DNA of 64,000 nucleotides from positions 1,612,001 through 1,676,000 of the forward strand of contig NZ_CP015423.1 of assembly GCF_001719045.1 (NCBI RefSeq). The letters are read 5' to 3'. This document shows positions 35,032 to 42,868 of this stretch, in pieces (the first letter of the stretch is position 1; the number at the start of each line of letters is the position of its first letter). The notes under the pieces were generated by a model. That model was not told the DNA's origin. It saw nothing but the letters and a program-made list of their open reading frames with translations, and searched no databases. The DNA is from Paenibacillus polymyxa (GTDB taxonomy: Bacteria > Bacillota > Bacilli > Paenibacillales > Paenibacillaceae). Both the position numbers and the translations under genes were made by a program.

Positions 35032-36678
35032 TTTTGTATGCTGTCCAGCCTTGAGCGTGACTCGCTTCTGCTTGTGCGTATTGTGTCGCCGTGACCGGTG
35101 CTTGAATTTCCGCTTGAGTTTCTGTCTGGACTTGGTTTTCGGATAAAGTCCCTTCGACAACGGGGACCCGTGAATTTTCTTGAGGCGACTCTTGCCGCCG
35201 CTTCTCTTATACCTGCGATTCCGCAGTCGGGTACGCTTGCGGCCCTTTGGCCATCTCGCCCGAATACTACGCTTGCCGCGGGGCAATTCGGGTGGTGAGT
35301 CAGGTAAAGGGGATACTGGTTGTGGCAAGCCTTGAATAGCTGCATATTCGATTGGCGGCAGGCCCAGCACAGGCAGTTGACACACCACCGATTCGGGAAA
35401 TTCTCGAATCGTGCTGGTATATCCCTCCGGTATAGCGGTGACCTGACGCAACCCTTCTCCTTCCCTCGTCCATACAGGTCCACCCGGCTGCTGAATCAAC
35501 GGGAACCAATGCGGATGATGACATACCCATTGACTGACCATGAGGTGTAAACTACCTCGGTAGGAATCAGGTCCGTATACACGTGTAGCCGCACTGTTGT
35601 TACGCACACCAATCCGTTCCACTTCTTCGGGATGATCGAGCAGATAGCCCACTTTTTGCGCCAGCATGTCGCTGTTCCCCGGCTCTACCAAAAAATCTGT
35701 ATTTCCGGTCGCCTCCATCAACTCCACAAGTCCACCCTGCGCAAAGGCTACCACGGGCTTACCGTAAACCAGCCCTTCCAGGGCGGTCAGGCCAAAGCCT
35801 TCCTCCACCATACTTGGGATTACAACAATATCCATTGCGCTATAGGCCGTTGATACGGATTCCTCGAATGAATTGAACTGGAAGCGGCGGCTATAACGAG
35901 ATTGGCGGATTAAAGAGACACATTTTACGTAATATTCCGAGTCCACCGAGCTGCCGATGATCCAGAAACGACACCGTGAATTGGTTTCGCACAGCTTTAG
36001 AGCCATTTGGACAAAAGGCAACAGCCCTTTGGCTTCGTAAATAAAGGAAGAAATATAACCAATGCAAATATGGAAATCCCGCAGCCCCAGTTTTTCACGT
36101 TTCCTTTTCCGTTCCAGCACATGCTCTTTGGGAGATGGCATATCCATATCCCGGCAGGGAGACAACACCGTATGCGGACGTGTCAGTCCCCCACCATGCA
36201 AAGGACGCATTACAGCTTGCGAAATGCCGATGACCCATTGGCTATAGCGCTCAATGATAGAAACAGAAACTGGCGTATACGCATTCTGGTTAATGACCTC
36301 GGTTATTTTCCAGATCACCGGAATATTAAGCTCTTGGGCAGCCATTGCAGGCATGACGTTCACACAGGTATTGACCAGCACCACATCAGGTCGAGCATGC
36401 CGAAGCATCTGGAACAATGGTGCATACGCCACATGGGTCCGCAAATTCTCCGCATCCTGCGCCAATCCCTCATATGGGGTATACATGCCATGCAGCATGA
36501 ACAGGTTCTGTGTCAGAACGGTGATTCCGCGCTTGCGGGCCATTGAGGTCAGCCGCCCTTCACCAGGCGTTACGAGAATACAATCGAAGTACGTACGCAT
36601 GTCTAGACAAAATTGCAATAGCAGCTTCTCTGCCCCCGTAATACTGCGGACATTGCTAACATGGCTGAATAGCATCAT
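35017..36678 (-). CDS. Glycosyltransferase family 4 with a highly basic C-terminal tail
   Basis: 553 residues. GT-B core, residues 1-400: SHVSNVRSITGAEKLLLQFC, YISSFIYEAKGLLPFVQMAL, and SMVEEGFGLTALEGLVYGKP as the donor motif. From residue 468 to the end, 36 of 86 residues are Lys or Arg, with His, Ser and Gly, and no hydrophobic core. The tail is far longer than in ordinary family members and probably binds a polyanion or the coat. ATG at 36678 is 21 bases from a perfect AAAGGAGG; an in-frame ATC at 36690 has the better spacing. Context: spore-surface cluster. Confidence 0.85.
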   Translation of the reverse strand: MMLFSHVSNVRSITGAEKLLLQFCLDMRTYFDCILVTPGEGRLTSMARKRGITVLTQNLFMLHGMYTPYEGLAQDAENLRTHVAYAPLFQMLRHARPDVVLVNTCVNVMPAMAAQELNIPVIWKITEVINQNAYTPVSVSIIERYSQWVIGISQAVMRPLHGGGLTRPHTVLSPCRDMDMPSPKEHVLERKRKREKLGLRDFHICIGYISSFIYEAKGLLPFVQMALKLCETNSRCRFWIIGSSVDSEYYVKCVSLIRQSRYSRRFQFNSFEESVSTAYSAMDIVVIPSMVEEGFGLTALEGLVYGKPVVAFAQGGLVELMEATGNTDFLVEPGNSDMLAQKVGYLLDHPEEVERIGVRNNSAATRVYGPDSYRGSLHLMVSQWVCHHPHWFPLIQQPGGPVWTREGEGLRQVTAIPEGYTSTIREFPESVVCQLPVLGLPPIEYAAIQGLPQPVSPLPDSPPELPRGKRSIRARWPKGRKRTRLRNRRYKRSGGKSRLKKIHGSPLSKGLYPKTKSRQKLKRKFKHRSRRHNTHKQKRVTLKAGQHTKQRSG

Positions 36679-36738
36679 TTTCGGCTTGATCGGAGTTCAC
36701 CTCCTTTAAAATAGCAACCATCGGACGTGTGAATCACC

Positions 36739-37872
36739 TTATGGAAATATGACCGACAACAGTTGGTCAATCCGGTGACCATACGTGTGCTCCCGCAGGG
36801 TTCGTTCCAGAGCACGTAGGGCAATTTCATGGCGCTCTTTTTCATGCGTCAAATAAAACTCAACCTTCTCCAGCAATTCCTGCTGAGAGCTGTAGGTCTC
36901 TATCTCTTCCCCCGGCTTATAAAAACGAGCCAGATCATCTCTTGTATCTGTCAGTTGCAACGTGCCACTGGCAGAAATTTCAAACGTGCGCGGATTGGGC
37001 GAAGCCCCCGGAATTTTCAATGAGTTGTTGTTCACCGAATCATCCTGATGGGAACGATGAAGATTAATTACGATTTTGCTGCCGTTATACGAATCATTGG
37101 TTTCGGCCGGAGACATCCAGCGACCCAGCTCAATTTTGTCACCGTACGACTGATAATCCGGGAGACGATCCCACCAGATTCCGTTGATTTTAATGTTACG
37201 AGCCATGAGCTGCGGCATAATCGGATTGAAGAAATAGATGCGGTTCCAGTAGGCTGAGCCTGTAAACCCAATCTCACGTCGTACCGAAGCGGGCGAGCTG
37301 AGTGGGAAATAGTGAGTCAGAAATGCTCCAAAGGGCAAATAGTGCACAGACGTGCAACCCAACTGACGGTACAGCTCCATGCAGTTCATCTCTAACGTGA
37401 ACACATAATCATAATTCGTAACAATTTTAGTCGTCGTGTCGGTGTAATATGGATCATCCGTTAGCCAGATGGCGGTGGGGATGCCCAACTGGCGTACCGC
37501 AGTAACCTGCTCCAACGGAAGATCCATTCCATCCAGTGCCAGCATCAGATTCGGACGGAGCTGAGCGGCAATATCTCCTACCGGCTGACGTGGGTCTGTT
37601 ACGGTAACCTGAGCCGTCATGCTTTGCAACGTGGTAATGACCGCCTCATCCAGCGGAGAATACGGAAGGCCTTTGCCTGAGACGACATACAGTACATGGA
37701 TTTGTCGAAAAGAGAAAACTGCTTTCATCCGTGCAACAATTGCGTTAGCACGTCCGCGCAGATATCCTTCGTCATATCCGTCATGCACTCCCGCAATTCT
37801 CCCCCTTTCCCAGGAGGCTGCCGCCGTCTGGTGAACAGCCGGGTCATACGGTCCTGTCGTAGATATCGTCAT
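36739..37872 (-). CDS. CgeB-type glycosyltransferase with N-terminal GxxxG tetrads
   Basis: About 377 residues from the ATG at 37872, behind GAGGAG. CgeB/DUF3880 family: NLMLALDGMDLPLEQV, GIPTAIWLTDDPYYTD, EIGFTGSAYWNRIYF, YNGSKIVINLHRS, NPRTFEISASGTLQLTD. In B. subtilis, CgeB acts in late maturation of the outermost spore layer. Residues 24-43 form five period-4 tetrads, GRIA-GVHD-GYDE-GYLR-GRAN, absent from the catalytic part and shared with three neighbours. Confidence 0.85.
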   Translation of the reverse strand: MTISTTGPYDPAVHQTAAASWERGRIAGVHDGYDEGYLRGRANAIVARMKAVFSFRQIHVLYVVSGKGLPYSPLDEAVITTLQSMTAQVTVTDPRQPVGDIAAQLRPNLMLALDGMDLPLEQVTAVRQLGIPTAIWLTDDPYYTDTTTKIVTNYDYVFTLEMNCMELYRQLGCTSVHYLPFGAFLTHYFPLSSPASVRREIGFTGSAYWNRIYFFNPIMPQLMARNIKINGIWWDRLPDYQSYGDKIELGRWMSPAETNDSYNGSKIVINLHRSHQDDSVNNNSLKIPGASPNPRTFEISASGTLQLTDTRDDLARFYKPGEEIETYSSQQELLEKVEFYLTHEKERHEIALRALERTLREHTYGHRIDQLLSVIFP

Positions 37873-37905
37873 CACTTTCACTCCTCACTGTTTATGGTGT
37901 TTACT

Positions 37906-38997
37906 TTAGGCCATCGCCTTGTCCAGCAGTTCTTCCATGCGATTGGAGTACATATGCTTTTGCATAGTCGTGTACAATGCGCGCCAGGCCATGCGTTCGC
38001 GTTCCCAGTCATGCTTGAGATAGTAGTCCAGCTTCACTTTCAGTTCCTCTGCTCCAGAGAAGGTTTCAATGTCATAGCCTGGTCGGTAATAACGGCTCAA
38101 ATCCTTCCGAACATCCGTCATTTGAAGCGTGCCGCAAGCAGAAATTTCGTATGTCCGAGGATTGATGGACTCCGCTGAAAGCTGGTGTGTATTCCGATTA
38201 TCCAGTCCGGGGTCTGTCGGGCGGTGCATATTGATGACAATTTTGGAGCCGTTATAATATTGAGCGGTCTCTTCCGGCTCCATAAAACCCGGACGGATAA
38301 AGCGTTCCAGCACATCCCGCCGGGTCAGCCGATCCCAGTGCCCACCTACGATCAGCACTCTTTTGTCCGCCAAGAAGGGAGCAAGGTGGTCGAACAGCTT
38401 CACACGGTTCCAGAAGGCATTTCCAATGAAGCAAATATCATGCTGATGCTCCCGCTCTACTCTTCGGGGATAAAAGATACGAGCTGACGCAGCCAGCGGC
38501 AAATAGTGAACCCTCGTTACTCCCTGATCGCGATAAAACGGCAGGCAAGAAATTTCGTGCGTAAATACGACATCGTAGGATTGACAGATCAACGCCGTAT
38601 CCTCCGTAAAGTAAGGATCATCTACAAACCATATGGCCGTCCGAATGCCTAGGGCTCGTATTTGTTGCACCTGCTCCAGATGATCCGCCGGAAAAACATG
38701 CAGCCCGTTCATGACCAGCACGAGGTCTGGACGTTGAGCCTCGGCGTCAGCTAGCATCGTAGCAGGCGTACCGATGACGCAAGAGCTGCATATTTGGCCT
38801 AATGCCTCTTGCACACCTGTGTCTATAGCTGCGAAACCTTGCGGAATATACAACACTTTCAAATGACGAACAGCAGGCTGTATTGCCACGACCTGTGACA
38901 GAGCAGCCGTGCAACCGCCCATTCTGCGTCCTTCCCGATAGCCGCATCGGTACGCTTCGCGTTCATTTCCGCTTTGTTGATCGTTCACATCCTTCAC
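37906..38997 (-). CDS. CgeB-type glycosyltransferase, second copy
   Basis: 363 residues. Same family marks as the next gene: DLVLVMNGLHVFPADHL, GIRTAIWFVDDPYFTED, DICFIGNAFWNRVKLFD, YNGSKIVINMHRP, NPRTYEISACGTLQMTD. Tetrads AYRC-GYRE-GRRM-GGCT lie at residues 15-30. GTG start is tentative, since the ribosome-binding site is weak. On the upstream side CATATAGTT (minus strand, near 39035) is one base off a sigma-K -10 box. The tandem pair probably adds sugars to spore-surface protein or glycan. Confidence 0.83.
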   Translation of the reverse strand: MKDVNDQQSGNEREAYRCGYREGRRMGGCTAALSQVVAIQPAVRHLKVLYIPQGFAAIDTGVQEALGQICSSCVIGTPATMLADAEAQRPDLVLVMNGLHVFPADHLEQVQQIRALGIRTAIWFVDDPYFTEDTALICQSYDVVFTHEISCLPFYRDQGVTRVHYLPLAASARIFYPRRVEREHQHDICFIGNAFWNRVKLFDHLAPFLADKRVLIVGGHWDRLTRRDVLERFIRPGFMEPEETAQYYNGSKIVINMHRPTDPGLDNRNTHQLSAESINPRTYEISACGTLQMTDVRKDLSRYYRPGYDIETFSGAEELKVKLDYYLKHDWERERMAWRALYTTMQKHMYSNRMEELLDKAMA

Positions 38998-39124
38998 CCT
39001 GTCCTGTTGTAGGATAAACTTCTGTCACTCCTAAACTATATGCGGAGGGGTCAAACGCATCATGGACGACTGCCACTGCCCGGACAAAATTGGCGTTTGC
39101 CCGTCCAACTGCCGAACCGCAAAT

Positions 39125-39151
39125 AACCCCAAAGCTGTTAGCTTCGGGGGT
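39125..39151 (-). terminator. Weak hairpin between small protein and CgeB-type gene
   Basis: ACCCC-A-AAGC and GCTT-C-GGGGGT pair around TGTTA. On the minus strand no clear T-run follows, so it would at most attenuate. Confidence 0.3.
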
Positions 39152-39177
39152 GAACAGTAATAGATGATTTGCCCAGT

Positions 39178-39537
39178 TTACTGAGCTTTGTAAGCGAGCT
39201 GGTGTCCATCTTCATAACCTTTGGCAAAACCTGAATTGAAACCCTCGTTGTAAGCTGCATCATATCCCTGCTGAAATGCCTGCGGATCATGCTCCAATGC
39301 AACAGTCCCGGGCTGTGGATTCTCCGCAGAAGGGGCTGCCACCGGGTTAGCTTGAGGTTTTTTCCGCCGCCGCAAATGAGGATGTCTTCTACGTGCAGAA
39401 TAAAGTCCCCTTTTACGGCGTCTTAGAGCAAGGAGACGTCTTCTTCTTCGTTTTAATCTGCGAATGCTGGAACGCCGGGCATCTTTACGTCTTTTGCGGG
39501 CTTTGTCCCGAGTGGCGCGTTCCCACCTTGTACTCAT
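39178..39537 (-). CDS. Small Arg-rich protein with C-terminal Gly/Tyr tetrad repeat
   Basis: 119 residues from the ATG at 39537, seven bases after AAAGGAGG. Residues 1-60 contain 32 Arg/Lys. A Pro/Ala linker follows (61-80). Residues 91-118 form seven tetrads in which Gly or Ala at 91, 95, 99, 103, 107, 111 and 115 is followed by Tyr, Phe or His. No catalytic domain, signal peptide or membrane segment. It looks like an adaptor: a basic arm plus a helical GxxxG arm shared with the adjacent transferases. Overlaps the upstream gene by 53 bases. Confidence 0.7.
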   Translation of the reverse strand: MSTRWERATRDKARKRRKDARRSSIRRLKRRRRRLLALRRRKRGLYSARRRHPHLRRRKKPQANPVAAPSAENPQPGTVALEHDPQAFQQGYDAAYNEGFNSGFAKGYEDGHQLAYKAQ

Positions 39538-39835
39538 TTTCATTCCTCCTTTGCTTTCTCGTGGTGGTTTCATTTTTCTGAACAGGCACATGGAGCCACG
39601 GCTTAGTCGGTTTTCCATATACCTGTCGTCTTAATGGAATACCCGCCAACATTTGCGTGATTTCTCCCTGGTAGTTGCTGAGTATACGGATGGTTTCTTC
39701 CAGACGGGTAGCCGACATATCCGCATGGGGCGTCAAGTCCGCAAGACTGGTCAGCATCCGAGCAACGGCGTGCTGGCTGGCAGCAATAGACTCCATCATA
39801 TCCAGCTTGATCTCACGTTCACGCCTCATGCTCAT
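39485..39835 (-). CDS. Small helical protein of unknown function
   Basis: 116 residues. Helical pattern: MMESIAASQHAVARMLTSLA, ATRLEETIRILSNYQGEITQ, then a basic tail (KNETTTRKQRRNENEYKVG) that runs into the next gene by 53 bases. Its ATG overlaps the upstream TAA by one base (TAATG), so translation is coupled. Similar in layout to the two genes before it; the family was not recognised. Probably a spore-coat-associated accessory protein. Confidence 0.6.
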   Translation of the reverse strand: MSMRREREIKLDMMESIAASQHAVARMLTSLADLTPHADMSATRLEETIRILSNYQGEITQMLAGIPLRRQVYGKPTKPWLHVPVQKNETTTRKQRRNENEYKVGTRHSGQSPQKT

Positions 39836-40167
39836 TAGTTCATATCCCCCGAGCCCATTCCTCCCATCATCCCTTCCATGCCGCCACCCTGCTGCTCATC
39901 CTGATCCAGCAATGCTTTGAGATTGCTGCAAAGTCCAGTCTGAAGCCGCGTTAATCCCTCCAACATTTCCACCATCTGCTCGTGAATTTCCAAAGGCCGT
40001 CCCAACTGCTCTTCATCGGTGTCAAATGCGTGGGGGGCCAGATGGTTCAACGCCCAATTACGCACTTTTTCTGCTTCGACCGCCTTGGCCTCCAGGATCA
40101 TAGACACATTCCGCTGCATTTTGGAGGCTGCGTCCAGCATGTGAATCATTGCTTGTTCCCTACTCAT
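39835..40167 (-). CDS. Small helical protein of unknown function
   Basis: 110 residues. ATG after GGGAGTGAACAC. Helices around MIHMLDAASKMQRNVSMILE and EQMVEMLEGLTRLQTGLCSN, and a Gly/Met-rich end (GGGMEGMMGGMGSGDMN). The second helix aligns with IVAYLNGIADLQEAMAEML of the gene before it, which suggests common origin. No signal peptide or membrane segment. Function unknown; middle member of three coupled small genes. Confidence 0.65.
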   Translation of the reverse strand: MSREQAMIHMLDAASKMQRNVSMILEAKAVEAEKVRNWALNHLAPHAFDTDEEQLGRPLEIHEQMVEMLEGLTRLQTGLCSNLKALLDQDEQQGGGMEGMMGGMGSGDMN

Positions 40168-40196
40168 GTGTTCACTCCCTGCCCTCGGTTGGTACG

Positions 40197-40484
40197 TTAC
40201 TCCTCTTCCGGGTATGCCGTCTCTTTCACGACACGAACGAGCATTTCAGCCATTGCTTCCTGAAGATCGGCAATACCGTTCAAGTAGGCCACAATGCTTT
40301 TGTTTACTTGTCCCGAGCTGTCGAGAATGCCCGGAATTCCGTCAAAACGCGGCTCCTCATCTGGCAGTTCATGTATGATCTGCGCCATGCGCACAACCAC
40401 CTGCCGTTCCGCATCCAACAACCTTGACATCTGTTGCTGCGAGTGCGAAATGTGGATCAGCAAATCATCTAACTCGTTATGCAT
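40197..40484 (-). CDS. Small helical protein of unknown function
   Basis: 95 residues. ATG after AAAGGAGGGGCTT. Helices: ELDDLLIHISHSQQQMSRLL, VVVRMAQIIHEL, and VNKSIVAYLNGIADLQEAMA; acidic end (YPEEE). First of three small helical genes. A sigma-K-like CATACGCTG (40558-40550) with AC 16 bases upstream precedes it, one base off the -10 consensus. Confidence 0.65.
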   Translation of the reverse strand: MHNELDDLLIHISHSQQQMSRLLDAERQVVVRMAQIIHELPDEEPRFDGIPGILDSSGQVNKSIVAYLNGIADLQEAMAEMLVRVVKETAYPEEE

Positions 40485-40603
40485 AAGCCCCTCCTTTATG
40501 TGCTCCGCCGTGCGGAACGCACGAATTACCTACGGGCTTTCCGCTACTACAGCGTATGCCGCAGCGAGTAGTCGGTTCCGCCTAAAAGCGCCTATTCAGA
40601 TCA

Positions 40604-42064
40604 TTACAGATGCCCGTGCAGCACTGGTGGAGCAATAATAGGCTGCTTCTCCACCAAAGCCGACAAATCTCCGGGAGACAAAAACTGAATTCGGTAGTCC
40701 TCTGCCCGCCAGCTCATCGCAGCGTACAGGGTATGGAACGGCCTTTTCCAGCCGTTACCGATTTGATACAGTTGCCCGCCCTCAGCATACAATACCTCGA
40801 TCCATCGCTTGCGTTGAGCCGGTATATTCAGTGTGGGCAGCATGGACATGTTCTCCAGATCGGGAGCCGCCAGTACAGGAATGGGTTCCTCTGGCAGCTC
40901 AGCTACAGGTGCATTAATGCTGCTGGAAACTGTGGCCTCCGGCTTCCCTACCAAGGGAAGCACCAACAAATCCAGCTGAGACACTCTAACAGGGCGCACA
41001 TTTTCACCTCTCGCAGCGCTGACTCCATGCAGATACCGCCTTCTTCCCGGCTCTAACCGAAATACTGCACCGGACGGTCCCTGAACAACCGCTCCGATGG
41101 GATAAAAGCTTGCCGCTGATACGTGTGTTCCCTTACCTGTTGATATCTGGCCGTCCGTCTCCGCTGTACTGAATTCCAGATTGCGGAACAGCTTATCCGC
41201 GTCTCCCCACTTTTGTACAAAAAAGGATCGGTTCCGGCTGCTTTCCTCCATTGAACCGCTTTTTTCGGTCGTTTGAGGAAAACCATACACCGTATCCCGA
41301 TCTCTTTCTTCATAATGGATAAAAGCATCTCCGGCAATTGCCATACGTATCCCCAACAAACGCACACGCAATAGCCAATCTACATGGGCTTCCTCAGTAC
41401 TGTGGCAGCCTTCGTCCCAGTAGCCCGTTTTTTCCAATGTCTCTCTGCGCAGCAATAAACAAAATCCGGCTAAGCTTTCGGCCTTTCGCCATGCATCCGG
41501 ATTGGGAATATTGAAGCTCATGGCAAATTGACGGGCTCCATTTTCGTTCATATAAGGAACCTCAATCTGCTGTTCTTTGAATGGACCATTCGTTACAGGC
41601 CCGACAACACCAATACGCGGATCGCTGTATAAACACCCTAATAACCGATCCAACCAGCCGGGGGTCACCATAGAGTTTTGATCCAGTACCACAATAGTTG
41701 TACCTTTTGCCATCATCAGCCCCTGATTCAGACTGCCTATCATTTGAACATCTTTTTTTAACAGCGCATAACGCACAGCGATGCTTTTACGGAGCAAATA
41801 GGTGGATGTCCCGTCCGTCGATCCGCAGTCCACCACAATAATTTCGTGAGGATGGCTCGTATTCTCCTCAATACGGTGAATGCATGCACGGAGTTGTTGA
41901 AGCTGATTGTAGGACGGAATGATAATACTGACACCTTCAAAAACCTTGCCGAACGAAGCCTGGCCCAACCTGTTGCCCTGCTCCTGGCCCCTTTTATATC
42001 CTGACCAATAGCCTTTCTTTCCGAGCCGCTTGCTGTGTTTCCTTTGCATACTCAGGCGTTTCAT
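40604..42064 (-). CDS. Glycosyltransferase family 2 with basic N-terminus and GxxxG tetrads
   Basis: About 486 residues from the ATG at 42064, eight bases after GGAGGAG. Residues 1-17 are basic; residues 18-37 are GYWS-GYKR-GQEQ-GNRL-GQAS. GT-A domain (50-300): VSIIIPSYNQLQQLRACIHR, VVDCGSTDGT, VVLDQNSMVTPGWL (LDQN in place of the usual NND/DXD), FCLLLRRETLEKTGYWDEG. The C-terminal 180 residues form an unknown domain with LPTLNIPAQRKRW and a repeat-like W/Y-rich end. A sigma-K promoter lies 33 bases upstream. Confidence 0.82.
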   Translation of the reverse strand: MKRLSMQRKHSKRLGKKGYWSGYKRGQEQGNRLGQASFGKVFEGVSIIIPSYNQLQQLRACIHRIEENTSHPHEIIVVDCGSTDGTSTYLLRKSIAVRYALLKKDVQMIGSLNQGLMMAKGTTIVVLDQNSMVTPGWLDRLLGCLYSDPRIGVVGPVTNGPFKEQQIEVPYMNENGARQFAMSFNIPNPDAWRKAESLAGFCLLLRRETLEKTGYWDEGCHSTEEAHVDWLLRVRLLGIRMAIAGDAFIHYEERDRDTVYGFPQTTEKSGSMEESSRNRSFFVQKWGDADKLFRNLEFSTAETDGQISTGKGTHVSAASFYPIGAVVQGPSGAVFRLEPGRRRYLHGVSAARGENVRPVRVSQLDLLVLPLVGKPEATVSSSINAPVAELPEEPIPVLAAPDLENMSMLPTLNIPAQRKRWIEVLYAEGGQLYQIGNGWKRPFHTLYAAMSWRAEDYRIQFLSPGDLSALVEKQPIIAPPVLHGHL

Positions 42065-42096
42065 GCCGTTCACTCCTCCGGGTGGCATTATGCCTA

Positions 42097-42125
42097 TACT
42101 ATATGCCTGGCCCGGCCGGATGGTG
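42097..42125 (-). promoter_or_regulatory. Sigma-K-type promoter
   Basis: On the minus strand CACC (42125-42122), then 16 bases, then CATATAGTA (42105-42097), preceded by G. This matches mACm-N16-gCATANNNTA. It lies 33 bases upstream of the glycosyltransferase start at 42064 and implies mother-cell expression late in sporulation. Confidence 0.6.
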
Positions 42126-42136
42126 TTTCGTTGAGA

Positions 42137-42868
42137 TCAGGGTAGAAGTCCTTTCATTTTCACTCCAGCTTCCTGAAGGGAATCGAAGGTTCCTGCGTCG
42201 CTCCAATAGCGCCGTAAAATATCATATTCCAGCTTGCCTTCAGCGGCATAACAGTTGTTAACATCCGTGATCTCAAGCTCACCGCGTGCCGAAGGTGTAA
42301 TTTGCCGGATCTTATCGAACACGGCAGTATCGTACATATAGATACCCGTAACGCAATATTTGGATTGGGGATGCTGCGGCTTTTCTTCAATCCGCGTAAT
42401 GCTCTCCGGGCGCTCAGGATCAAATACGGGTACCCCGTAACGACGAGCATCTGCCACCTTTTTCAACAACACTCTGGCGCTCCCTGGGGACTGTAGCTTG
42501 AACCGTTCGATCACAGGTCCCAAGTCTTCCTTGAACAAATTATCACCTAACAAAACAGTGAATTTCTCTTCTGATTGCATATAGCTTCTTGCCAGTTCGA
42601 GTGCTTCCGCAATGCCGCCCGCCTTTTCTTGAATCCGGTATGTCAGTTGGACACCATAATCACTGCCACTGCCCAAAAAATCGGTATACAGCCCGGCCGA
42701 TTGTTTACCAATAATAATAAGCATATCGGTGATTCCAGCCTGTCGTAGCCTCTCGATACCATATACGATCATGGGATACTTGCCGACCGGAAGCAGATGC
42801 TTGTTGAGTAATGTAGTCAACGGATGAAGGCGCGATCCGGTTCCTCCTGCGAGAATAACCCCTTTCAT
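42137..42868 (-). CDS. Sugar-1-phosphate nucleotidyltransferase (SpsI/RmlA-like)
   Basis: 243 residues: KGVILAGGTGSRLHPLTTLL, NKHLLPVGKYPMIVYGIERL, LLGDNLFKED, IEEKPQHPQSKYCVTGIYMY and ARGELEITDVNNCY. Its length matches SpsI (spore coat polysaccharide synthesis) of B. subtilis rather than full-length RmlA of about 290 residues. Makes dTDP- or UDP-glucose for the cluster. ATG overlaps the upstream stop as ATGA. Confidence 0.92.
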   Translation of the reverse strand: MKGVILAGGTGSRLHPLTTLLNKHLLPVGKYPMIVYGIERLRQAGITDMLIIIGKQSAGLYTDFLGSGSDYGVQLTYRIQEKAGGIAEALELARSYMQSEEKFTVLLGDNLFKEDLGPVIERFKLQSPGSARVLLKKVADARRYGVPVFDPERPESITRIEEKPQHPQSKYCVTGIYMYDTAVFDKIRQITPSARGELEITDVNNCYAAEGKLEYDILRRYWSDAGTFDSLQEAGVKMKGLLP

